DNA of 57,392 nt from positions 108,511 to 165,902 of the forward strand of contig FJOG01000073.1 in NCBI GenBank assembly GCA_900073065.1, read 5' to 3'. Positions 45,662-57,392 of this stretch are shown here, in pieces. This DNA is from Phialocephala subalpina. Lineage: Eukaryota > Ascomycota > Leotiomycetes > Helotiales > Mollisiaceae. Made by a program: the position numbers and the translations under genes. The stretch's first letter is position 1. Every line of letters begins with the position of its first letter. The notes beneath the pieces are model-generated. The model did no database searches. It was not told the DNA's origin and saw nothing but the letters and a program-made list of their open reading frames with translations.

Positions 45662-45749
45662 TTCGCTACTTTTTAATAATTGGCCGTCCGCCATAAGGGC
45701 TAATGCGGACTTTTCGGGGGTTCACGTGAAAAGTAGGATTAAAAATGGA

Positions 45750-46560
45750 ATAATCGATTTTCCTAAACTTCGATAAAAGTACCAAATATAGTTTTCTAAT
45801 TAATAGAAAAGAATATCCCTTGTATATAATATCAAGGAAAATAATTACTAAGAAATAATAAAATTTTATTTATAAATATATTATTTTTTAATTATTAATT
45901 TAAATTTTTTTTAAATATTTAAATATAAAAAGTTTTTAATTAAAATTCAAATTAATATAATTAATTAATATTTTTTTGAAATAAATTAAAATATTTAATA
46001 TTTAATAAAAGTTAATTATAATAATTCTTAAGTTTTTAATATAAATATTAAGAAAATTAAAAACGAATTAATTCGAATTTAATTAAATAAATATTATTTT
46101 AATAAAAATATTAATTAATATTATTATAATTTTGAATTTTTATATATAAATTATATTCTTATATTCAAAATATAAACGAATTATTAAAATATTAATTATT
46201 TATATTCGAGATTACGATTATATTTCTAATTATAATTCTAAATATAAATATTTAATAAATTACGTAATTCCGAAATATATAATAAATTTAATTTCTTTTC
46301 GAAAATTTATTATATATTATTCAAATTATTTAATTATTATTAGAATAAATTAAATTAAAATAAAGAATTATATTCTATTTATTTATAAATATTATTTTTA
46401 TTTAAATTCTTTAAAATTTAATAAATTTTTTTTTAAATATTTCTAATATTAGAATTTAATATTTTTAAATATAAGAATATTTTTTAATATTTAGAGAATA
46501 AATTGAAATATATAGCGTTATAATTAATTATTAAAGAAAGTAACCTTTCCTACCAATTTA
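45750..46560. repeat. AT-rich block, probably RIP-degraded repeat
   Basis: About 0.8 kb of nearly pure A/T directly downstream of the NACHT-ankyrin gene (its stop is at 46568) and downstream of the beta-propeller gene. No open frame. The sharp border only a few bases from the NLR stop codon means that the 3' UTR of that gene lies in degraded DNA. Confidence 0.75.
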
Positions 46561-46567
46561 TAATCCC

Positions 46568-49500
46568 TTACTTATCTTCTGCCCCATGTTTCAATAGCAT
46601 TCTAATAACCCTACCCAACCCCTTTGCTCTCGCAGCTTTCAATGGACTCCCAAACTTTCCACCGCCAGAATTCGGATCCGCCCCATGCTTCAACAAACAT
46701 TTGGTAAACTTAGCACAATGATAAGCAGCAGCTTGTAAAGCAGTACCATATTTCCCACCCTGCGCATTGACATCTGCACCTTTCTCAATCAAGAGTTCTA
46801 AGATGTCAAGGGATTTGTCTTCATAGTTGTAGGAATCGTGACGGGCGCATGCTGCGGCTTGGAGGGCAGCATAATATTTCCCACCGACCAAATGGACGTT
46901 TGCGCCTTGTTCGAGGAGGAATCTAACGGCTTCGAGGTGACCTTTTTTTGCGGCTGCTTGCAGTGGGTTTCCAAAGTGTCCAATCTTGGTGTTGACTTTT
47001 GCTCCGTGGTCCAGGAGGACTTGCATGCGTTTGATATTTCCGTTTCGGGCGGCCACTTGGAGTGGCGTGCCGTAATAACCGCCTTCGAGGTTTACATCAG
47101 CACCAGATGAGAGGAGAAACTCGATGACGCTTGGCTGCACTTCGTCCAAAGCGGCCTGGAGAGCTGTGCCATACTTTCCACCAATGGCGTTGACGTCGGC
47201 GCCCTTTTCAATCAGCATCTTCACTATACCAATGTGACCTTTGAATGATGCAGCTGCCAGAGGGTTTCCATATTTTCGTCCGCCGGAATGTATATTCGCG
47301 CCCCGTTCGAGAAGAAGTTGAACAACCTTTTCGTTCCCGACATACGCGGCCATTTGAAGAGCAGAAAAGCTTCGCCAATTGTTCTCTCCTTCATCCTCCC
47401 CATGTGCTTCGATATCCGCACCGAGATCAAGGATCCTCTCCACGAGTTTTAGCTGGCCAGGTCGAAAGTAGCCGCACGCTGCAACGAGAGCAGACACCAC
47501 AAACCCTGAGGCGTGGATGTCTGCGCCGCGATCCAACAGCTCGTGAGCAATCACAAAGTGATCACGCCAGATAGCTGTGAGCAGAGCGGTGCCAAATTCC
47601 CCACCGCGCTGATTGATGTCCGCCCCATGATCAAGGAGAGCGTGGAGAATCTTCTCATCGCCAATACTGGCAGCAGCAGCAAGGGGCGTTCCCCAATGGC
47701 CGCTTGGACGATTCACGTCTGCGCCGTGTTCAAGAAGTTCCAGCACAAAATCCGAATTGCCAGGTCCGAAAACATCGTGGATTGCGGATTCAAGTGGTGT
47801 ACCATGGTGTCCGCCCTGAAAGTTGATATTGGCTCCTGCACTGAGCAGAAATCGGGCTGTGTCGTATTGCTTGTCACTGATCGCTGACTGCAGAACTGAT
47901 CCATGCCAACCACAATCTCGGTTAATGTCTGCGCCGTGCTCTATCAAGAGCTTAAGCTTTGGGATATCGTGTTGATGGACGGCAGCATGGACAGCTGCGC
48001 CTTTGTCAAGCCGTGCATCTGCCCCTTGCTCGAATAGATAATGCATCATCGCCATACCCTCGGTATTAACTGCTTTATCGAGGATCGAGGGCTGCATGTC
48101 TTTCGTGCCAACTTCGTTGATTCTAGCACCATGGTCGAGGAGCAATTGCACAAGCTCTATTTTGCCCGAAGCAGCGGCAACTTCCAACGCAGTGCAATGC
48201 TCGGTAATAGACCCACCCTCCGAGCGAGGCGTGTGAGCTCCAGTGACAAGTATATTCGGATCCGCTCCGGAATTTAGCAGATATTTGACCAGTGTCTCAT
48301 GCTCATTTGAGATTGCTGCGCGCAAAGCCGTTCCGTAATCTCCGCCTTTTGCGTCCAGATCTGCACCGCGCTGGAGAAGTCCCTCGACAAAGTCTTGTCG
48401 TCCCCTAGCTGCAGCTGCTTGAAGTGGAGTCCCAAGTCGCCCCCCGCAAGCATTTACGTCTGGGGATTTCTCTAGAATGAGGTGGACGACAACGTCGTTG
48501 TCTGATTGACTCAGCGCCGCTTCGAGTATACTGCCGTATTTTCCGCAAGGAGGCATGTCTGTTTGAGCACCAAAATCCAAAAGCAGCCGAACAATCTTCT
48601 CTCGCTTGTGGATGCACGCAACTTGGAGGGAAGTCCCTTCCTCCCCTTCAATAACACTAACTTCGGCCCCAGCTTCAAGGAGGAGTTTGACAATCTGATC
48701 GTTCCCCTTTCCTACGGCCTGCTGGAGAACGTTGCCATGCTCTTTGTGCTCTGCGTTCGGATCCGCGCCACGAGTGAGAAGAATATTGACCACCTCAGGA
48801 AGGTCCATGTCGATGGCTTCGATCAACGCATAGTCGCCAAATTTCGCACCTCGGTCCAGCAACTTGTTCAGGGTAGAAAGTTGGTAAGAAAAGATGGCCT
48901 GACCCACGACTGATCCAGCGTAACCTCCTTGATAGTTGATGTCCGCCCCAGCATGAAGGAGAAGCTCAAAGGCAGCCTCATTTCGGGACTGGATAGATGC
49001 TTGGATGGGGCTTCCATATGTCCCCCCTCTTGCGTTCACATTAGCCCCTTTTTCCAGGAGTAACCGCATGATATTCAGGTCTCCGCGCTCTGATGCCACG
49101 TATAAGGCTGACTCGTTTGGCGGTATTTCGCCGTTTGGATCCGCCCCGTTTTCCAACAATAGTTTGACCACCTCCAACGAGGCATCATTGCAAGCGGCGA
49201 GGAGAGGACATGTTGATGATCCACCAAGTGCCCGTGGATTTGCTCCACTGCGTAACAATATCCCAACAAGATCGTCATTCCCGACCTTTGCAGCAACGGT
49301 GAGAGGTGTCCCAAAAGGGAAAACGCAGATATTTCTGTTGGCTCCGCGGCTGAGGAGAAGTTCCACGCCGGGGATGGACCCGTTCTTTGTCGCCGTGTGA
49401 AGAGCAGTGCCCCATTTCCCATCCGTGAAAACGTAGTCATCGCCTGAAGCATTGAAGTCAATGTCTGCTCCAGCATCCAACAGAAGAGATATGGTGGACA

Positions 49501-51920
49501 GTTTGCCACTACTCACAGCCGCATGAAGAGGGCTGCCCCACTTTGTACGCTGATTCGAGTTTGGGTCCGCTCCTTCATCCAAAAGGAACCGAACAATCTC
49601 ATCATATCCCCCGCCTGCGGCAGCCTCGAGGGCTTGGTCGAGATCATCTTTGAGTGGGATGAGGCCCGAATGATGGCGCACAATCCACGATGCGATACCA
49701 AGCAGGCCGTATGTACAGGCGTAGTAGAGTGGTTGCGCAAAATCCTCTTTGCTTCGTGATTTTGCCCAAACTGGCTTGGTTGCGTAAGATGACCATGGAT
49801 TGTCGGCATCGCGACCGAACACGTTTGCTTGACGATACGAGGCCGGATCCCATATGTTGAGCCAATTCATGAAATTGTCCAGTTTGTCGGGGGAGAATAG
49901 TCGGGTAAAGAGACTCTCAATGAGTTTGTTAAACAGATTCTCAACGGAGTCTTGTTCACCTTTGTCAATTTCACTCCAGTGGATTGTCCAATTTTTGGCA
50001 GCGTAGAGAAGAAATGGATACTCAGCGTGATTGAAACTTTCAGTGAATTCGCCGCCATTGAATTCCAGAAGGTATACTAGGCACATTTGTGTGATGCTCT
50101 CGTGGCTGACGGAAGGCGAGATGCAATATTCCGGTCGTAGACGGCTTTTTGCGCGATCAGAGAGGATGTATGATTTGACAGTGTAATGTGAGAACTGAAG
50201 GACCTTGACGACGGCCATCTGTCCGATACTGTCGCGGCGTTTTTGGGTAGTCAGAGTCACCAAACTGGAGCATAGCTTAAGAATGATGTTTGGTTCGAGG
50301 AATCGGTCCTCGGGGTCAAACTTCTGGGATTTTAAATTGATAGCGGTTGCTTCAGCTACCTCTTCAATTGACATCGGTCTTGCTGAAAAAGCCAGAAGCA
50401 TGAGTACCGCCCGGATTTCGCGTTCATAGCCGGCCGCAATTTGTTGAAATATGCGATCATACGTCCCATCCAAGTTGTCGGGAAGGGTGGACAGGACCTC
50501 TCGAATCTTCGCAGGTTTGTAGCATTTCTTGAGCAAAACAAGTTGGCAGTATGCCCACCGGAACCTGTGAGGTCAGAACGGACACTCAGCCGAAACAAAG
50601 ACGTGTTGTAAACTCACATGCCATTTGACCCTTGCGTTATTGCATTCTGAATCTCCTTCTTCAAGGTTGGAGACCAGCTTTTCAAAGTGCCATCAGTCTG
50701 AAGGCATGCTTCAACGTATGTTCGGACATCTTCATCAACGTGCGCGGGTTGAATGGCCAGTTCTTTCACTTTCAGGCCCTCCATTCCGCGCCTGATGTCC
50801 GGTTCCGGCCTGCTGGTGATGAAGATGCCAAAGTTTCCGCTAGCAATATCCTTGATGGTGGAAAGTGCGGTCAAGAACTCCTTTCTTTCATCCTCCATAC
50901 ATTCATCAAGTGCATCGATGATGAGAAACGTCTTCTTTGGACAACTCAGCAGCAAAGCAAGGATGTCAATGACAAGTTCCTGACTGAGACTGGAAGATGA
51001 TCCTTTGTACTTGTCAAACACGTCGAGAATGTCCTCATGAACAGTGTCAGACTGCTCAATGAGTTGGTGTGCTAGTGATCTGAGGCAGTTGAATGTACTT
51101 TGCTTTGACTTGTCGTTGAAGTCAAAATAAAAGTAGGCTGTACGAGTAGTGGCGCCATTTGTGGGCAGTGAGCTGAGGTACTCAATGACGATGGAACTTT
51201 CGCTGATTAGTGGTTGAACATTGCCTGATATCAAGAGAAAATGTTGCACCTGAGGACTGTTTTGCCCGCCCCTGGCATACCGTGCATCCAAAGAATTTCA
51301 GCCCCGTGATCTTGCCATGCTTTCAGCTCTTCGCATTGCAGTAGCCAAGAGCCAGTCTCAGGCTGTTCGTGTTTCTTTCGAGCAACGCGGTGGTTTGAAG
51401 TGGGATCAACATCTTTGAGCCATCGGAGGACATCTTTTCTCTTCTCCATCGCCTTTAGCTCCTCAACAGACATCTTGGTCTCAGCTATGACCCTCAGATT
51501 TGTTTCTTCGTTCTCACCCCCGCTGGCGAGAATTGCTAGCATTAACGAACTTTTGTGCTTTTCCAACCCAGCCAAAATCTCTTGAACCTTCCCCGACTCC
51601 ACCGGCCATAGAAGTCTTCTCCGTACAGCCGAAGCGTCATTGAGGACCATCAGTCTCTTCGCCAACTCTTCTAATGCCACCATGCATGCTTGAAAGGGAC
51701 CGTTTGGGCCCATTTGAGATCCAAGTGCGCTTGAAGCATCTAAAGTCAAGCTGTGCAATCGCTCAAGAATTCCCTTCAAACTATCAATTTCACAGATCGC
51801 GCGTTGAATCTCAACCGGGGCATTGCGCGCCGATTGCGCATACTTGTAGCAGCTGTTCACGACGGTCCCGCACAGCTTGACAAGCTCCAAAACAGCAGCA
51901 GCTTCGCCAACACCAGACAT
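46568..51920 (-). CDS. NACHT-ankyrin NLR-like protein, 1750 aa
   Basis: Three exons (51920-51250, 51202-50618, 50564-46568) join in frame to 5253 nt. The N-terminal domain (MSGVGEAAAVLELVKL...) matches the helical N-terminal domain common on fungal STAND proteins. The NACHT module has a P-loop GMPGAGKTVL (about 213-222), directly followed by a 47-nt intron, and Walker B FLIIDALDE (about 316-324). Helical and winged-helix parts follow (REIRAVLMLLAFSARPMSIEE). From about residue 725 to the end there are about 28 ankyrin repeats with the usual consensus (GTALQAAA, LLLEKGADVNAQGG). The ankyrins sense a ligand, and NACHT oligomerisation is expected to trigger the N-terminal effector part. Such genes act in non-self recognition and cell death. 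Intact frame and motifs suggest function. The 3' end touches an AT-rich block. Confidence 0.93.
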
Positions 51921-53474
51921 TTTGTAAAGAGCGAAAAGTTTTGAAACGCTGAAACAAAAGTAGATGGAAAGAGAAAAAAATCGAGCTGGAATTGTTCAAA
52001 GAAACCAGGGATCCATCGTATATATCAGTGTCAAGCTGTGCATCCTGCTCAGCTGAAGTTCGTTTTCGACGCGCTGAGGCTGAGCACAGCCCCAGGCTTG
52101 ACTCACACGACCAGCCAAACTCAGTTAGATGGTGCATACGCATAACGCTTCTAACACGCACCCTCGTGCGACTAAAGTAATTGTTATATATACTCAAATC
52201 AGCACCCAACGTCCGTCTGAGCCATCTGGCTGTTCTTCGCATGGGCCAGTTTGTGGCACCTTCATAGGACCATGGCAAATCTATACCGTAAAAAGGACGG
52301 GGTTCAGTTCTTCGACAGCCCCTGGGGATGTTGGTATAGGCAGAAAACATAGGGTGGTTTGGCGGCTTCGTGGTTGTGGGATGTTCTCCGCCCTTCGCGG
52401 TAAAGGCTTTAACCTCGTCGCGACGATGTGCTCCTTGGAGGTGCGAGCTGATTTCCGGTCGTTTTGCAAGGGGCGCCGTGGGGACTGCCTGACTTGCTGC
52501 TGTCATTGTATCCTCTGCTTCAATAGGCATCGTTCTGGTCCTCCTGTTCAACTCGGCTGCTTTCGATGTTGGGACGCGCTCTCGACTCGACTGACACGTT
52601 GGGCTTGCCCCCTCCATTGCCCTTCCTCCTTCCTCCCACCGCAGACTTGCCTGCTGGCTGATGATAATGGATTTAATGAATGATTGAATCATCCCAGTGT
52701 CCTCTGTCTCCCTTGTCTTTCCCCATAACCTTAGTCGTACACGGGCCACCGTAGGAGGTTTCCTGCGGTGGCCCGTGCACACTCACAAACTTCGTGAAGT
52801 TGAATGCCTAGCCACCACATTCGTCTCAGACCCTCACAACAAAGCCGTCATTGGGAGAAGCGTGTCCATCATACACTTTTTGGTAAGCAGGAAATTTCTC
52901 AGTTGGAAGCTTGCTGATATCAGGTCGCTTCCGCCTCGCGTGACAGAACTCACGTGATCCCCGCTATACGACTTTGGCCTGCAGCATGAAACTTGGAGTA
53001 CACCGAATTTTAATATTAGAACCCGAACCGCTTTAGCTTCTAATATAATAATACAACGCATTCCTATAACGTGTACTTTTTCAATTGTTCGATTGGGCAT
53101 GTTTTCCGTTTTACCGAAAATGGCAAAGCGCATGCTGGCGACTTACGTGTAGTGGCTTTTGGCGGGGCGTATCATCGCCCTACACACTAGGCAACCGCGT
53201 TCTCTCTCCCCCCAAAACTGCTTCTCGTTATCCTGAAAAGGAGTCCATCGTAGCAGCGACATAATCATCATCTAGATGAACTCATTAACTTCCGTTTCTG
53301 CTTTCGCGGGATATCTGTCATCATAACGCACCCGGGCCCAATGAGAGAAGCCAAGAGGAATTTATCACCTTGAGTTTATTTTGTCGATTTCTGTATTCAT
53401 TCAAGTCTTGCAAGCGCTTCAATCCACTGCGCAATGGAAGGTAGTATCAAAAGCCCCCCCCTTTGCCATCCTTG
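51921..53474. promoter_or_regulatory. Divergent promoter region between NACHT-ankyrin and HET genes
   Basis: About 1.55 kb between two gene starts that point away from each other. A long minus-strand open frame (51811-52782) and its plus-strand partners have low-complexity, Arg/Ser-rich content without family motifs and are probably chance. A strong hairpin lies at 52737-52780. No other element identified. Confidence 0.4.
52737..52780. other. Long stable inverted repeat (hairpin)
   Basis: Arms 52737-52751 (GTACACGGGCCACCG) and 52766-52780 (CGGTGGCCCGTGCAC) pair over 15 bp with one mismatch. The 14-nt loop itself contains AGGA/TCCT that can extend the stem. The stem is GC-rich. It could be a protein-binding palindrome for a dimeric regulator, an RNA hairpin or a transposon footprint; the sequence alone does not decide. 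Confidence 0.7.
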
Positions 53475-56034
53475 ATGAATCCACAAGTCAAGTCCATCAC
53501 TAATATTTGGTCATACAAAGGCCGGGATGCACAAATTGATAGTGAATTGTGCGATACTTGCACCGCCATACCATTCGACAAGTTACCAAATGAGGAGGAC
53601 CCAGCGTATCCACACAAACAAGGTCTTTCGGATCTAGAGGAATCGAGCAAGGTTTGCAAACTCTGCAAACTGATCCTAAGCGCCATTCAAGACGCTCAGG
53701 GAGACTTTGACTTGGAGAGTTATGATATTGCCGACACTATAAGACCGAAGATGAATGATTATGATAAGATATACAGCAGCGACCTATCTGCATCGAAGAA
53801 ATTCGGAGTACACCAAGTTGTGTTCAAAGTCCCTGGTATGGAGATTAATTATATCATACTAAGGAGTCGTTCCCTGCACACTGGGGCAGAGACTAAATTA
53901 GGACCTACCGGACCGCAAGACCTGTCTTCCGAGCTTGTAAAGAGAATGAAGGTGCAGAAGGATCCCTCCAACCGAATCTGGCTTTATGGTAATTGGTGGA
54001 CTCTGATAGGTGTCAATCAATGCCCTCCCCAGCTTATTGGCTTTGGAGCGCGATTGACCCTCAATCCGAGGCTGCGAATCTCTAATGTTAACGGAGAGCG
54101 TCGGAGCATTCTTTACCGAGGGAGTGATATTAGGGTTTTCATGGAAAGCAGTACTACTCTCTATCTCTATCCATAACAAAGCTTATATGTTGAACAGATG
54201 GTATGCTGCTTTATAAACTGCCAGCCCGAAAAGTTGAATCGGATAGGAAGGGAGACCGCATATTCAACGAACTGCAGTCTTGGGTTGTGAACTGCGACAA
54301 TTCACATGAATGTGCACAATTGCATCCTATGCTTCCTACTCGGGTTCTTGATTTAAAAGACGTTCAGAACAATGGAGAAGTTCATCTCTTTGAGACGCAT
54401 AAAATGAAAGGGAAATACATTGCACTCAGTCATTGTTGGGGTCCGCCCATATCGCATCCCCTCAAGACTAGCCGGGCTACTTTGAAATCCCATAAAGAGG
54501 GGATATCATTATCAAGATTGCCTCAAACTTTTCGCGATGCAATAGCAATTACGACCAGGCTCAATATCAGGTATCTCTGGATTGATTCTCTTTGCATACT
54601 TCAGGGAGACAAAGACGATTGGGAACGAGAATCTTCTCGAATGTGCGACGTATATGAAAATTCTTATTTGACAATTGCTGCATCTATATCAACAGGATCA
54701 GATTGTGGCTTTTTATCACCTCGGAGATCTTCAACATACATATCACCCGACAGCTTGTCCACTGGACTCAACGAACAACGCAATCAGAACTGCAGAGTGC
54801 AATACCGCCCTTCGGGATCTCAACAGTCAACACTTTATTTCACAAAGGAGTGGATGCCGACATCCTTCAAAGACAATCCAAGATTTTACCAACTCGGTAG
54901 TTTCGGCGCTCTTGTTGATCCACTTGACAAGGAACCGCTCAACAAGCGGGGCTGGACTCTACAGGAACGTTACCTTCCGCCTCGAATTGTGCACTACGGA
55001 AAGGACCAGCTCTTTTTTGAGTGTAAGGGTGGAGCAATCGCTGAAGATGGCTCTCGTTTCGAGAGTCTCTTCTCGAAAGAATCGCTATTGCACTACCGAA
55101 ACAAGACATCCAGCTACTGGAGTAATTCCCTCTATACACCCGATGGTCCCAAAAGTTTTCCGGATGATATACAATTACTTTCCAGACGCACCACTGGGTG
55201 GCCCTTCGCTGTAGAAGTATTCAGCAGACGCGAATTATCCGTTGGGAGTGATAAACTGCCTGCATTGTCAGGCATTGCTAGGTATCTTGCGCGCGAAAGT
55301 GGTGACATATACCTTGCTGGAATATGGAAGCAGCATGTTTTTCAAGACCTGCTTTGGAGAGTCTCTCCGTATGATGATGATACCACTGCTTGGATCAACA
55401 AGGACTATATTCAAAAGAGTGAGCGCGTAAGATCTTGCAAACGCCCATCTACGGTCACATTTCCTTCTGATTATCGTGCCCCATCCTGGTCCTGGGCAGC
55501 TCTGGATGGACCGGTCAAATTTGAACGTCTTAGAAGAATTCCTCAACGCCCTATACTTTGCGATTATTTAATAAAACCAGACGGCATCGACATCTTTGGA
55601 AGCATCGAATATGGCCAGTTGAGAATCAAGGTAAGTATGCTCAGCAATGATAAACATTTTGCTGTAGTTGATTCATGCTCTAGGCTCCTCTTTTTCAGGC
55701 TGAACGGGCCCAAAGTTGCTCTGCTATCCCTGGAAGAATCGCTCTATATGCCCGAACGGGGAATAAGGTCTACCAAGGAAACGCAGTGTTTGACCACAAA
55801 CCACAGTCTCTATGCTTTGCGCTCTTCTTGGACTCCGAGTACGCTCTGCTGTTAAAGGCGAGCATTAAAGAGCCTGGGAAATTTGAAAGAATTGGTCTTG
55901 CTAGTTTTTTAACTAGCGATATTGGAACAAGCGGGACCTTGATGGAGGGAACGAATGTGATAGAGTATTTGGAGAACGACACAGGAATCCTGGCAGATGT
56001 TCCAGATGACTGTCCTATTGTGATTATCGTCTAG
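53475..56034 (+). CDS. HET-domain protein, 819 aa
   Basis: Three exons (53475-54150, 54198-55630, 55684-56034; introns of 47 and 53 nt) join in frame. The ATG at 53475 is the first methionine of the frame. The N-terminus has CxxC pairs (CDTC, CKLCKLI) like many HET proteins. The HET domain lies at about residues 298-480, with YIALSHCWGP, RYLWIDSLCILQGDKDDW and NKRGWTLQERYLPPRI. After it comes the usual LPALSGIARYLA and APSWSWAALDG region. The last exon encodes a C-terminal domain without a recognised fold. HET domains drive cell death in vegetative incompatibility. It is divergent from the NACHT-ankyrin gene, an arrangement that could allow co-regulation; whether they act together is unknown. 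No broken motif seen. Confidence 0.93.
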
Positions 56035-57392
56035 TATACTGAAAGGTGCATGGCTCTCCCACGTTTGAACAATCAGGCATATCGATATAACAAGCTATGC
56101 CAGGTGAAACTCTAACAGGCTTTGTCTCAAGTGTTCTGAAGGTAAGTGTTCCATGGCACTTAGCTACAGCAAGGCTGATAAGAAGGCGTTTGGCATTAAG
56201 CAAAGATTGGAGGCGAGGGATTGACGGCCTATAATAAGAGCTAGGAAAAAACCAAGGAGCGAGGAAGTGTTAGGAAAAGTGTGACGGTTCTTACCGCCAC
56301 GTGACTAGCCTACTCTAGGGGCTTCATCTGTTACACGCTAGTCCCTAGGAATCATATACATAGGCATTCTCCTCCTCTATTTGCTCCTCTACCTCCTGAT
56401 ATAGACTTCCGAAGTCGAACTGGTCTTGGGATTTGCTGGTGGTGCTGGACAAGACTGTGAAGAAGGGTGTTGCTCTGCTTTGGACTGCTCATGGGCGGTT
56501 CAGGTGTTTTCTCGACTGGAGTCGGGGCAGTTGCACAACGGGTTATCTCCATCCGCGAAGGAGATTGGCTGAGAGCTCTCGGACGACGGCCTATATCTAT
56601 CTCGGGTGTGGGCACGGATTCGGCAGGGTAGGGTCGCCGCTTGTTCTTTCTGGTTGATCGCTTTCCGATGGTTTATAGGGAGTCCCTGGCTGCCTTCTCT
56701 TCAAAATTCTCAAGGATATTCTGGTCAGTTTCTTCATTGTTCGGCGTACGTAGGATTAATCGAAGATGCTCCTAATTGGTATCTCAGCACTGTTTCGGTC
56801 ACAGAAGAGCTCTGCGGCGTAGAGTTCCTAACACTAAGAAGAATTTCAAAGTGCCTAAATAGGATATCGAAGTTCTGTGTTTTGCTGGTAGCACGGATGT
56901 GTTCTGTCTCAGAGAAGGGAAATGAGGCTGAAATGGCAAGAGTTCCCTGCTTAAGCGACCAACCACGTCAACCAGCCACTTGGGCCAAAAAAAATTATTT
57001 ATAGCAAAAATAACGACAATAATATAAAAACTAAATTAATATTTAGAATCCTTGACTCCTTCTTAACTATATATCCAAATTTTTAGCAATTTTCTACTTT
57101 AAAACATCGGTCAAATATTTGATGTTCGGTGGCATCTGGCCTTCGCTTATTCTGCCAATGTCTGGAATCTATTAATGAAGGGCTCACCGTCCAACGGCTC
57201 AAAGTGCGATTTGGAGCCAACACCACAATTCTCGAAACTAAAGTTATATTCGGGCTATTCGGAGTATTCTTTGTAATCTGTAAGTTTCTGGAAGTTTCTG
57301 AGCACTTTGAAAAATCTCAATTTTTTGGTATTCGAACAGGGGTAAAAGTGGGCCGTTGGGCCGTGAACCTTTCTACACTTGACAACATATTT
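56035..57392. other. Intergenic to window end, no convincing gene
   Basis: About 1.36 kb. Open frames at 56352-56615 (minus) and 56433-57004 (plus) overlap each other and show no family motif. A short AT-rich patch lies at 56985-57060. Any gene beyond 57392 cannot be seen. Confidence 0.4.

Noticed and set aside
51811..52782. Minus-strand open frame of 323 codons upstream of the NACHT-ankyrin gene
   Set aside because: It overlaps the start of the clear NLR exon in another frame, has low-complexity Arg/Ser/Thr-rich content and no family motif; treated as chance.
1..57392. CRISPR arrays, bacterial operons, rRNA or tRNA genes
   Set aside because: No spaced direct repeats of CRISPR type; gene structure is eukaryotic with introns. 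No tRNA cloverleaf or rRNA segment was recognised by eye, though a covariance-model scan was not possible.

Overview
The window looks like nuclear DNA of a filamentous ascomycete (Pezizomycotina). Genes carry short GT-AG introns of about 45-130 nt. It holds fungal families such as HET, NACHT/STAND, a secreted LysM protein and a GH55 glucanase. Gene-rich stretches alternate with extremely AT-rich, stop-filled blocks of the kind left by repeat-induced point mutation (RIP). A helotialean or related leotiomycete is possible, but that is a guess. One 20-N assembly gap lies at 23089-23108.

Left third (1-16700). After about 1.9 kb without a convincing gene and an AT-rich block, there is a small hypothetical gene (about 3734-4275). 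Then comes a divergent pair of secreted cell-wall genes: a LysM protein with six CBM18 chitin-binding modules (5126-6783, minus), and a very large secreted protein (8499-14223, plus; an in-frame ten-exon model gives 1617 aa). The large protein joins a NucA/NucB-type nuclease module, a full two-helix GH55 beta-1,3-glucanase and the Cys-rich C-terminal module that I associate with killer-toxin-like GH18 chitinases. Lys-Arg sites sit at the module borders. This is the most interesting item in the window. A 300-aa hypothetical protein follows.

Middle (16700-37000). A membrane-anchored ankyrin gene (16720-21305) is broken by a stop, several frameshifts and the lack of a usable start. A heptanucleotide array and an AT-rich block come next. 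A HET-domain gene (24388-26399) and a NACHT NLR-like gene ending in C2H2 zinc fingers (26593-29933, a seven-exon model of 990 aa) follow. A 650-bp MITE-like element with 37-bp perfect inverted ends and a GC-rich Rad5/HLTF-type SNF2-RING ATPase (31206-34724) complete this part. The SNF2 locus lies between inverted 41-bp repeats.

Right part (37000-57392). It contains an RNA 3'-terminal phosphate cyclase pseudogene, an SDR gene, a DUF1989 gene and a secreted beta-propeller gene, several with one-base breaks in homopolymers. It also has AT-rich blocks with an exact 2 x 250-bp tandem duplication, a 1750-aa NACHT-ankyrin NLR (46568-51920) and a second HET gene (53475-56034).

Taken together, the window combines allorecognition/innate-immunity type genes (two HET, two NACHT NLRs, one decayed ankyrin gene) with a possible secreted antifungal or mycoparasitic pair. 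All are embedded in RIP-affected, fast-changing DNA. Gene functions are inferred from motifs read by eye; no database search was run.
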